Assembly (NCBI GenBank): GCA_016630905.1
Contig: WBMQ01000002.1
Location: 682,001 to 746,000 of the forward strand
Source: Capillidium heterosporum
Taxonomy: Eukaryota > Entomophthoromycota > Entomophthoromycetes > Entomophthorales > Capillidiaceae
Direction: 5' to 3'
DNA: 64,000 bases
This document shows positions 50,839 through 61,928 of this stretch, piece after piece; the stretch's first letter is position 1; the number at the start of each line of letters is the position of its first letter. The translations under genes were made by a program, and so were the position numbers. The notes beneath the pieces are model-generated. The model had not been told where the DNA came from and made no database searches. It saw only the letters and a program-made list of their open reading frames with translations.

Positions 50839-53800
50839 TCAAAGACTCATGGATGACATCAGCAGCAGTGGGTTGGGCTGCACAGGTATTAAAGCCATCG
50901 AATGACCACCCACCTCTCGTAAGAAGGTACCTAGTCGTTGAGTAAATAATTCTCTGTTGTTACTAGTCAAGTTTTGACTAACCCCGTCCATCAATCTACC
51001 CAATGCCTGCAGTAATTAGTATAGATTTAGGAAAGTAAAAGTTACTTGTTCTAGGTTGACTCGGGACGTTGGTACTTGGTTGTTAAGGACTCTAGTTGTA
51101 TATTCAGTAAAGAACTAGTAAAAGAGTTAGAGCGTTGGTGTATCTACTTGATTTACCTGTGGGTTGAGGTTGAGGAGTGCTAAAAGGGGACGGGAGTGGG
51201 CCCAGCAACTAGATACGCTGTCAAAGAGCAAGACATTGAAAATGCATTCGAAAAGGTGGGGTAAAATTTCAGAGAATTGGTCGTACTGTTTTGTCAAATA
51301 GTGGTTCATATCCTGCTTCGCGTACGATTCGAATAAGAAAGTGCATATGAAGTCGACGGACCGGCAAGTGCTGGCGTAAACTAATGAAACTTCCAAGGTC
51401 TGCACGCCATCTATGAGAATGCGATTCAAAGCTAAGAAGACCTTGGGATCCAGGTAGTCTAGACCAATTAAATGTTCTGAAATAAACATTTCGACTAGAT
51501 CATAGTATATCTTTTGGATCTTGGGGAAGGCCTACAAAGTTCAATTTTAGCAAGTGCTAGTAGGAGCTCGTCTTACATGGATCTTCGTTAGAGGGATCTT
51601 GAGTAGTATGTTGTAGTACTCTTGGAATACATTGATCAGACAAGGGTCGTTGTATAGCTTGAAAACTCCAAAGCAGATGTAGCTGCCGCTTAGGATCCTC
51701 GAAAGTATCTTGAGCCACAGGTGCAGTACTTTTATCCTCTTATCTTCTAGAACTCTATTGTTCTCCCAGGCAACAATCTTTTTGGCTATAAAATTATTTA
51801 AAAAGTGGTTAATGATGTAGAGGCTTACCAACTGCAATCAAAACGGGGCTAAATGAGCAGTTAGTAAGATGGAGAAGCAAAAATGTACCTAATCTGTTTA
51901 AATAGTATTAAAGTGTTGGCAGAAGCGGTGGGGAAAACAAGTCGCTGGGCTCGGTTCATAACCAGTTCATTGAAAAATTTGAGTAGGGATACGAGGGCCA
52001 GCAAGGAGTCGGTATTATCGGCGTCTTCCGTATATATTTCACAGATCTGACATAGCAACTGGTTGTAGTTGGGAAAGTACCAGGGGAAGAAAATCGAAAA
52101 GCTTTTCCGATTGGCACACGACACTAAAATACCTTGAAGATCCCTTGCTAAACCACTTACAGCAAACTAAAGGATATAAGCATATCTACGATTTAGCTAA
52201 TTACCTTGACAGTATCGTGCATATATTGATCTCGAGTTTCTAAAGCAGCCAAGTCGTGGAAAGAGGCTTCGAACGTCGCAACAAATTTAGAGAATGCGTT
52301 TTCCAAATCCTCCCCTCCTACCAGTATCTTTGCAAGTGCAGCGTATAGAACGGTACGATTCTTGTGGTTATGTACGTTGTTCATGAATGGGAAATGGTAC
52401 GGTCCGTGATTAGCCATGATATATTTGACTCTTTCGATGTTCCTTAGCTGCTTGGATGGATTGTAGCCTTCAGCCAATTTGTAAAGCAAAGCAATTGATT
52501 GAGTAATTAGGGTGTTGTTGTCGGACCAAAGCTCCTGGAGGTTGAGACTGATTCGGTCCACTATTATTTCCAGTACCATCCCTGAATTACTAATACCGAC
52601 TATTTCCGAAAGCCTGCTGTATACTGAGTTACTCCTGTAGGTCATCTCACCAATATAGCTGGCTTGGTACTTGCCGAAAAAGTACAATATAGCAAAGTTC
52701 ATATGTGTCGAATGTTTACTAACTATAAATTTTCTAAACTACAGAGACATTAGCACTTATATAAATAAAGAACCATACCTGTAAAATAGATTTGTGGTTC
52801 TCCTTGATGATCTCAAAAACCTTTGCAGAGAGATCTGCATCGATCAAATCATCTTCTTCGGAGGAAAGATAACTCTACGAACACATCCATAAAGGATTAG
52901 TTTAGAAAGCTATATAGGAAATAAAACATTTAAAGCCCTTACAGTTCGACCGGATAGCAAAGCACCGACAGTATAGACGATCCAAGTCAACTTTCCTACA
53001 AAGATTAGTTTGAAAACTAAAAATTTGCAAACCTTCGGCTAAACTAAGCAAGTCGGTGGCCTCTTTAATATTCTCATTGGCAGATAGTGCGGACTGAAAC
53101 TGGTTAGTAAAACTAAAATACATATTTTACTTGGCAAGCTATCATAGCTTCTTGATACTCGGACATAGTTGCATCATAGGCATTTATCAATAGGTCCTTG
53201 GAGATTTGGTAGCGGTACCTAGCAATAGTTGCAATATGCTCCAACGCATCAGTCAAAGGCTCGGGCTCATCTAGCATATCTATTAACTAGTATTAGTGTC
53301 ATAAGTAAGCAATTATCGAACCGTCGTAAATCGAATCCTCATTCATCAATGTTTCAACAAAACGTAGACGCGATTCCAAAAAGGAATGGAATACCTAATA
53401 TGCTTCATTAGTCTAAACTGCTAGAAGCTGAGGAATACCTGGGTGGGTAGCAGATGCATATCCGAATGTAGACTCACATTATTTGGTTGCACTAAATTCC
53501 AAGAAGAGGACACAATCTTGACCCAAACTGACATTAAGTACATCATACTGTTAGGGAATTTCTAGAGCCGGGTAAGAATATAATGCTATAGCGCCTATTA
53601 CCTCCCACTTATTGATGGTCTCGTTGGTGAAATTATTTAAAGACTTAATCCAATCCCAGTAGATGGAGGTATCGTTTATATCGCTCAGCTGATAGGTGTA
53701 CCTAAACCTGGCTAGAATTCGGCATAGTTCGTGGTGGTTTTCGCTCTCATCCAACCCATACCCTGAATTCAGCAGTTCGGTAACTTCACTAATCATCTTC

Positions 53801-55016
53801 AGCACGAAATTTCGGCCTTCATCGTCGTTAAAGAGAGCTCTTCGAGTTGAAGCTATAAAAACTACACACGACAGTATCTAAGAACGCCGTTAATGGTAAT
53901 GTAGTTTAGATAGGTTACTTGGCTTGATTGGGGTAGGGGTAGCTTCCGATAAAGTTCAAAGAAAACTGAAACAAAGTTCTCCTTCAAAAAGCTTGGTTTC
54001 CACGATGCTGGAAACTAGTTCCTGAATAAACAACAATCCAACATTATTTGTTACCTGAGAAAACCCCGTATCTTCACCCGATTCTTCGTTGTTGGTTCCG
54101 ATAAAATCGAATCCAAGGATAGTCTTTAAAAGGTTCAACAAGGATGATACAGATTTCAAAATAACTGGGCCTTGACATAAGCGTTAGTTAAAGGCATATA
54201 TTTATCTTCCTACTGTTCAGCTGTTCCGAGTCCAAAGCCGCTAAAAGATTAAGCTTATCCATAGCCAATGTGAATATGTCGTAGAGCTGGGTATCTTTAA
54301 ACTCAACAACTAAAATAATTTAAAAGAAAATAAATCAACTTAGATTACCAGTACGCCTTTCTTTAATCGTGTTTCGAAAAGGGTCAGAGGGAGTGCTTTT
54401 AGGAAGGTCTTCAACTAAAACAGTTAGCAGTTGAAATCCTATACTCAAATGCTCGGGACCAAACTAAAAAATATAAAGTTAAATGTCTAAGCGTACATAG
54501 GTAAATACCTCCAGAAACTTGTTCATAACTCCGTATATATCTTTAAAGAGCTCTGCTTCGAACCACCCCAACTTAGTTATCGTAGTGAAGACCGCCATAA
54601 GTTTAACTTTAACGTACTCGGGAAACTCCAACCTCCTTACCAAAGTATCCAGTATCATATTTCCTGGAAAAATAAAGTTGTATTAAAACCAAATAAACAT
54701 TACAAAGCTTACGTAGATGAATCTTAAAATCGATATCTATTAAAGGGAAGAAAGAGTTCAGTAAGGTGAGGAGCCGACTGCTTGCAAAAAATCGCGCGTA
54801 GTCGGAATTGGAATTCAAAAGTAGAAACTCAACCCATCTAATGGTATTGAAGAGGGTGGTGAGGTGTGGTGGACTGTTGACGCCGTTCAAAAAAGTGGGC
54901 ACCAATTGATCCAACTGCTTCTCAGCTTTGTGCCTCTCTTCAGCGGTCTGGGAAGTGTAGAACTGCAAACAATAGTTTTCGAAAGTCTCCAACTGCACTT
55001 GCTCTTGTGTACTCAT
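50839..55016 (-). CDS. XPO7: Exportin-7 (RanBP16-type importin-beta family)
   Basis: A nuclear transport receptor of the karyopherin-beta family, about 1,100 aa from roughly 18 exons. Exon 1 (55016-54713) reads LETFENYCLQFYTSQTAEER then KAEKQL, matching the exportin-7 N-terminus (QLENLCKQLYET...AEKAL). Exon 2 contains ITKLGWFEAELFKD (human ITKLGWFD). Later exons include EHLSIGFQLLTVLVEDL, SGSYICFGVFKLYND (human NYVNFGVFRLYGD), WAHSRPLLALLNLN and finally ALGRLMDGVSQNLTSNNREL with FTQRLGTFLREV, matching the C-terminus [21 protein letters not shown]. Budding yeast has no exportin-7. The start at 55016 is chosen because the upstream in-frame codon is not ATG. Several internal junctions around 52.7-54.5 kb are approximate. 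Confidence 0.88.
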
Positions 55017-55874
55017 ATTCACTCAATAGCTTGTTGTTTTAATTTTAAAAGGAGATAGATGTATAAAGAGTACCTAGATCCAATAAAAAGTATTGATGGG
55101 TGTCGAAATAGTATGTAGGATGTGTATTTATTTGATATACGGTCTTTAGTCGTTTAAGTGGTTGAGAATTGTAATTTGTAAGCTGGGTTCGTCAAATTGC
55201 TGACTTTCAATTTCTATGACGATAGCCATCGAATTCTGGTGAGTCGTAATTGGGTAGCTTTGTTCTAAAATAAATGGCTTATATAATAGAAGCCACGGTA
55301 GATAAGCTAATTGGATCTTACTAATGCTCTTTGGATTATTTTGGAACGGTTAAATGCTATACTCAGTTCAAACTTATAGCTGGAGTAAACGAAAACTCTA
55401 TAAATGTGATGGTAGGTCTAAATGATAGTAGCATACAGACTATGTACAGTATTAAAACTGATACGCTTGACTTTGGCTAGGCAATTATATAACCGATTAG
55501 CTTCACAAAAATTGAAATGGCTAGGATAAAAGCTATAGTATTGTATAGCAACTGATTACTCTGGAAATTTATCAGTGTTTTAAAATATACCTGTATAAAA
55601 TTATACACAGGTATACTGAAGTTTGAGAGATGGAATAAACACAGCAGCTAAATACAAATAGTATTTACTTTATTGTGATTAGCACAATATAAAGCTAAAG
55701 CTATGTTATTTTAATAATACCTTATCGGTATTTTGAATATTCCGATAATGAGCTATATACAACCTTCCAAGTTCTAAAAAATAGACCAAGAGATAAATAA
55801 AACAAATATACTGTAATATTAATTTAATAGGTACATTAGTTAGTATATGTGCTTCCAAAATAAGCAATTCTAAC
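55017..55874. other. Intergenic region between two minus-strand genes
   Basis: 0.86 kb, promoter side of XPO7 and 3' side of the PLD gene. AT-rich; nothing recognised. Confidence 0.4.
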
Positions 55875-58800
55875 CTAGATAAAGACATCAATAGGAATAA
55901 TGCTTTCGGCCGAGAAGCTATTGGCGCCAAAGTTCTCATCCTCCATAAATTTGGTAGGGAAGTGGACGATATGCCCTTTGATCTTACCCAAAATGCCTTT
56001 GACATCCTTCGGTCTCAAATTACGAAAGTCGGGGTGCCCAGTGACAACGTTGACTCTACTAGGGATGAAGTCACGGTATCCATTCCAGTCGGTTACCGTG
56101 TCATCGGGTACGCATCGGAACACCTTTCGATAAGCCTGTGTGTTGTAGTCGTTGGCATTTGCCCAGCATTTGGTGAACAGGGTGGATAAAGGATCTCTTA
56201 CGATATCGTCGGGGAGTTCCAACTGATTCTTGACGCTCAAGGTGGGCGATGAGCCCACCGAGGTACTGGACCCGTTGCTTGCTTCAGGAGACATTGGGTA
56301 GTTGAGGTCGGCGCAAACATCCCAGTTGATAAGATCCTCCATAGCGATACCTTTCAACAGTCCTAAATGCTCCTTAAATATGGTGGAACGTAATGTGTGG
56401 GCGTACCGGGCTGCTTGGTAAGGCTGTTCGTTCATCATCGAATCGATAAAGTGCTGGTCCTCGACGATCAAGGCAATCTCCGAGTCACGGTACCCCAGCA
56501 TCGACCTATCGTTGATGTTAGCTGATCCGCAGATTACTATTCGGTCGTCAACGATCATAAGCTTGGAATGGATGTATACCTCCTCAGTCACGTACTGAGA
56601 GGCTGCCTCACTAGATTCGGCAGGTAGAGGTTGGTTGGAGGTGGAGATTTCGGGGTTAAGTATTTCCGATGCGGTATTAACTGTAAGTGTAGGCGCACCT
56701 GGGTCATTTTCAATAGACCTACTCTGGCTCTCTCCTTCACTTTGGTTCTGCAGCTTTCCGAGTTTGAAGTTGGCCGGTGGAGGTGAAAGCAAGTTTCGAC
56801 TGGTACCGTGACTTCCGTTCAGTAAGACCGGTTGAGGTAGGCTAGGCTTATGGGAGGATCTAGTTTGGGGCTGGTTGAGTTGGGTCGAAGTGATGGGCGT
56901 AGGAGGTGACTGAAGATGGAACTTGGTGCTAGTTTGGGAGTTTGTAGCCGTATGCATAGCCTCATCGTCGGATGAATCACTACTCCCATCGCGGTCGTTG
57001 AAAGAGCCGACTTTGATGACGTTGAGGATACTGCGATGACTCTCTTTATTTCGGTGTATACGTGGCCTAATGGAATTTCCTTCGCTATCATGTAGCTTTG
57101 AATTCTTGGTCAGAGTATTGCTTCTCGAATTTGGTTTGGAAGTTGAAGGACCGTTGTTTGGGCTGAAGTAGTCGGCCATGTCCACATCTGCTGGAGACCC
57201 TGCTGCAAAGGGATCCATACCCTGAGTTTGTGAATGGCTTGCTTCGGTATCGTTACTAGGTTTGTGCTGATGGCTTAGAGGGATCAAATCGTAATTGCGT
57301 AGTCCATGGAAACTGATGTAGTCAGTGGGGTTGATGTCAGCTTCGAGCAACTGTCCCAAAACAGATTCCTTACCACGGCATATTGATTGATACTGCCACT
57401 GCATGACTAGGCGGATTGTGTTGGCTCCACTTTCGTGGATTTCACTCTGGAATGCCGGCATCAGTGGCATGACAACAATTACCTTGAATGGCTTACCTTC
57501 CTTGTGGGCTCGTTTAATCCTATCGACAAGCGCCTTGCCAATATGGTTTTTGACTGGATAGTTAGAGTTCCCGTGGGATGCAGTTACGAAAAATTGGTTT
57601 TCGATGTAGATAAAATGCTCAGCTTTGCCGATACATTCGATATAGGCCTGATAGATGGAATTTTCCTTCTCAACTCCAGAACTCCACTCGCTAGAACTAC
57701 GGAGTACCTGCACCCTACACGTTCCCTTGAGTTCACTGTCGTCGCGTTCGGGGGTTGTTTCACCTTGAGGTACCAGATATGGTATCGTCGTACGCTGCTT
57801 GGCCTTGGAGCGCTTAACAAAATTCCACCGCTCGATGAAGTGACGGCACACGTCACGGGCTACAGCCCCGACAACCGAGACTGAAATATCATGCCAGGGC
57901 ATACGTCCGTACATCTTGCGGTCAATCAGCTCTTTATCGTAGTTCTGCACCTCGTTAAAGTCACAAATCCTCGCGTTAGAGTAGTCCTGACCTGGGAAGA
58001 CGATGTCGCTGCCGTCAGAGCCTGGGTTGTAGTCGGCCAGTCGGTGACTGTTGTCGTCGAACCTACCGAAGCATAAGTCAAGACCACCCAGGAAAGCAAT
58101 GCGACTATCGACAACTAAGATCTTCTCATGGTGTGCCCAAAACCATACTGAATTCGTATTGGTGTGGTCTGGATGGCGCTGTACTTTAATACGAGGGTGC
58201 AACTTCTTCAGCCACTGCTTGGTATGATTGGAGTTATTGGGAAGGGAAACTGCCACCTCTTTGTACACAATGATATATATAGAGATGCCTTGTTCCGCCT
58301 TGCGCTGAAGTAACCTATCGAGTCGAAATTCAGGGTATTGAGAGGGTGGTCGGCGTAAATACTAGTACTATGTTAGATTATTTAAAGATTATAACTTACC
58401 AGCTCAGGACTTAGCCACCAATCAGCAATATATATGGTATCTTTAGCGTGGAGGATGGCTTCAGATACATCGTAGAAATAGCCAGCTCCATCTACATACC
58501 ATTTCATGTTAGCATCTTCCCGTATCGGAGCAAACGATCCAAATCGTTGATTATCCGTCCATGGCGAATTCTTCAAAGCATTTTCAATATGCTTGGTAAA
58601 AGATTTGACCTCAGCAGATGATTCCGTCTGAATTAAAACAACGTTGTCATGATCAGTTAATGAGAACCGATGATCCTTAAGTGGGTTGTGGGAGATACGG
58701 TATGTCTGCTCCAGCTTGGTGTGTCTATTGAACAAAATAACGTCTTCTGGCGAGGTATCGTATACTGAGTTACTTATCGAGATGTAAGAATCGCGAACCA

Positions 58801-59924
58801 TAATCCAACGTCTTTCAAAGAAGTTGAACAGGTTGGGGAAGCACCCAGTCTCACTGGCGCGGCAATGGCGTACCTTGACGTACCCTTCGCGTCCCTTCCA
58901 CCCCATGAACCGCTGAATCGAACTGCCCCCGATTTCAAGAAAGATTAATAGATACTTATTTAAATGCATGTTCATTCTTCGAAGACTTTCGACAAGGAAG
59001 GACTCTAACTCTTTACGGTGACGCAATGAGAGCTGGGCCGAGTTGGTTTCATCAAATGTTGATACCTTGGTCAATAGGTAAACCAGCTCATTAGGGAATC
59101 TTGGGGGTTGGCGTGATCTTTGAAAGTAGTAACTGTAGTTGAAACGCACATATAGCTTGTAAAAATCGGACAATTTACGATAGATAACCCATTTTACAGG
59201 TCCATATTTGAGCTCAATTCGATAAATGCGTTGCTGCCCCACCTCGGAATCATCATCAGTCACTGCTGAATCAGTAATAGCCAACTACATATCTTTAAGC
59301 CAATGAATTTTAAATAAATTTACCTGCAAAGCTTCAAGGATAATAGCTGGCTATAAAATAGATACGCTTTGGTTTAAAACTAAGAGCTTTAAAATACTTA
59401 CTGGTTCATGTGTACGGTCAAAGTTGAAGTGGTAAGCTGGAACTGCCAATATTGACGGTAGCAATGGAAAGGTACCTTCAGTACCGATTGAAACCATCTC
59501 ATTCTTAGCTTTCCACGCTTTGTTGGCAATCTGGACTCCCAACACAGCTTTCTTGAACCTATTGAGACTTGTACTGCCACTGCTGAGATTTATTTCTGGA
59601 GATTGGTGTTGATTAGAAACGTCACTACTCGAGCTAATTTCCTCATGGACTTCGTTGATATCATAGGAAATAGTTGGATTCAGTAAGGGGTCGGTTGAGA
59701 TGGTCTTAGTTGGTGTTTTTTGCGCTTTTAGGAAGCCATCTGAGCTACTCTATTCCAATTAGTTAATTTAAATATGAAAATTAAATAGTTACAGGTTTAG
59801 AATTTTGCTCGGTGGTACTATCTGCTGCCTTGTATAGCTTGGCTTCTATGTCCTTAGTTGGAGCCTGTGACATTCCAGGCTTTGATTCGTTCTCCTTGTT
59901 GCCTGTAACTTTGTCTAAATTCAT
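55875..59924 (-). CDS. SPO14: Phospholipase D (PX-PH-HKD; Spo14/PLD1)
   Basis: Hydrolyses phosphatidylcholine to phosphatidic acid and choline at membranes, usually stimulated by PIP2. About 1,280 aa, few introns. The N-terminus (ATG 59922-59924) is Ser/Thr-rich. A PX domain follows (RIYRIELKYGPVKWVIYRKL, PPRFPNELVYLL), then PH (ETGCFPNLFNFFERRWIMV). The last large exon (to 55875) has the first HKD motif, HHEKILVVD with LGGLDLCFGRFD (about 58130), and the second, YIHSKLMIVDDRIVICGSANIND (about 56570). Both are intact, so catalysis is predicted. The two motifs are about 520 residues apart, wider than the about 430 of human PLD1, because of a low-complexity Ser/Thr/Asn/Pro insert (about 56620-57240). 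The C-terminus PIDVFI fits the family. Confidence 0.95.
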
Positions 59925-61928
59925 AAAGTTCTTTTTAGCTTCAAGAAGTTCGACTAATTGAAGTTCGATTGACGATAAAACTGACGAAATTAATTTTCCT
60001 TTCCAAATCCAACTAAATCAATTACCGTTGAATGCTAATTGCTTGAATAGTTCTGATATAAAAGCCTTTTCGAAAATATAGGCAGGTTCATTATTTACCC
60101 CATAAACTGCAGTTGGGCTAGACACACCTGCATTGTAGTAGCATAGCTATTCCCAATGCAGAATATCTAATTTACACTGTCTACTTGAATATACTCCTCA
60201 AAGGTTAGCATAGCGTAGCCTATTGAAATCCTAATATAAGTTACTTTGTATAGAGCAACCTTTATTTTCTGAATAGAATTCCTCAAGTATTAGAAAAGAA
60301 TCAATTGACAGCATTATAAAGCTGGCTTGAAGCACAGGGGATCAAACGAACTAAGTGACAAGCTCATCAAATTTATCTCATCCAAAGTTTAGTTGAACTT
60401 TGCATATACTATTTTTACTCGAGTGGGCATGAATAGACACTACTAGAACATAAGAATTTGATATATGTGAATTAAATTCAAACGTTGTAAATTGAACTTA
60501 TATTGATAGGCATTGTATAGAAATGGGTGGCTAATGTAAAGCCATCCTATGTATTTTTCATTACACTGCAACTAAAACCATCAATACCGATAGTGAAGTT
60601 AGAATGGCATCATCACAGGGATGCCAAAGACTACTAGCTATTACCCTACTCAAAAAAATAAAACCAACTTTATCAATCTAAGTCGCCTATGATGAGTAGC
60701 ACTGACTTGACTACACAGTCGAGGTTGAACTAAATGGAACCATTGAAACCTTTTACTATCCGTTGAACGTAGAGGTTGACTATAAAGTTACCGAATGTAT
60801 ATTTATATTTCATCATATTAGTTTGTTAAAACTACTTTACATTGTGAAATATAATCAATTCAACTTTTGTCTATAACACAAATTACATTCAAATTTAAAT
60901 TTGATGCTTCTGACCATAATTTGAAGCAAAATATACTGCAATTAAATCAGCACTACTCTATAGCACTTTTAAAAAGATAGTGAACAAAGCTTAGTATACT
61001 TATAACGACAGATATGAGCACAAAATACAAGGTAGGGTTATAAGTTGAGGATAAATACTATACCGATAACTGGATGGTGTTTTAAGCTAGTATGAAAAAC
61101 TAGCAACTAGTTACATAGACTATATCCCTAACCATTTGTAAAGATATGGGCACTTTGAGCAATGCATCAGTTTATAGTATTAAATAAGATTGAGGTTGGC
61201 TCTAAAGAGTAACACTGCATTGCTTCATCTTGAAATAATTCGCAAACTAACAGTTATCTTTTCAGTAAGCTGTAAAATTGTTGTTAGAACTACAGACGGC
61301 TTTTAAAGATATTTAAAAATACATGTAGTACAAAATTAACATAAAACAATTACCTTAGAATACATTATAGAAAATTTTGCTTAGTAGGATCTTTCAATGT
61401 TGAACCTATTGCCATTAAGAACTTGAAGTGCAAAATCTTGATAAAGTTGTGTAATTGTCAGATGTTGAAAACATCAGTTTGTTGCTTTAGTGGATAAAAT
61501 GCATGAGAAAGAAACAGAGTTGGTAGATTGCTACATGTCTTACCATAATTAGTACAGATGAAAAAGGGAATTTGAAAGGATTGAATTTCATTGGCACCGT
61601 CTACCATACGAAACAGTGGTTTCATGAAAGCTCATATTCTGCACTTGAAGCCAGCTTCATTGGCAAACTTTGTAAATGTTCTCGAGCCTTACCCAAAAAT
61701 CTGCAAAATGCTAATTTAATTTGCAATTTTCCGTAAATAATCCAAATCCCAAGCTTTGATTGCCTAGAGCAAGTAGAAATTATGTAATAAATTGATAAAT
61801 TCTTTCAAGTGCAACCCAATTATGGAAATATTCCCACCATCCACAGATGATTTGAACTTGAAAAATATTTTGAAGCACCCTTACCTTTTGGGCCTCATAG
61901 ATAGTTTTAGTATAGATTTATAGAAGAC
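59925..61928. other. Divergent intergenic region
   Basis: 2.0 kb of AT-rich DNA between PLD and the PHD-finger gene. No gene, repeat family or RNA recognised. Confidence 0.4.

Noticed and set aside
57435-57884. 149-codon plus-strand ORF opposite the PLD gene
   Set aside because: It is antisense to the HKD-containing exon, whose frame is conserved; shadow frame.
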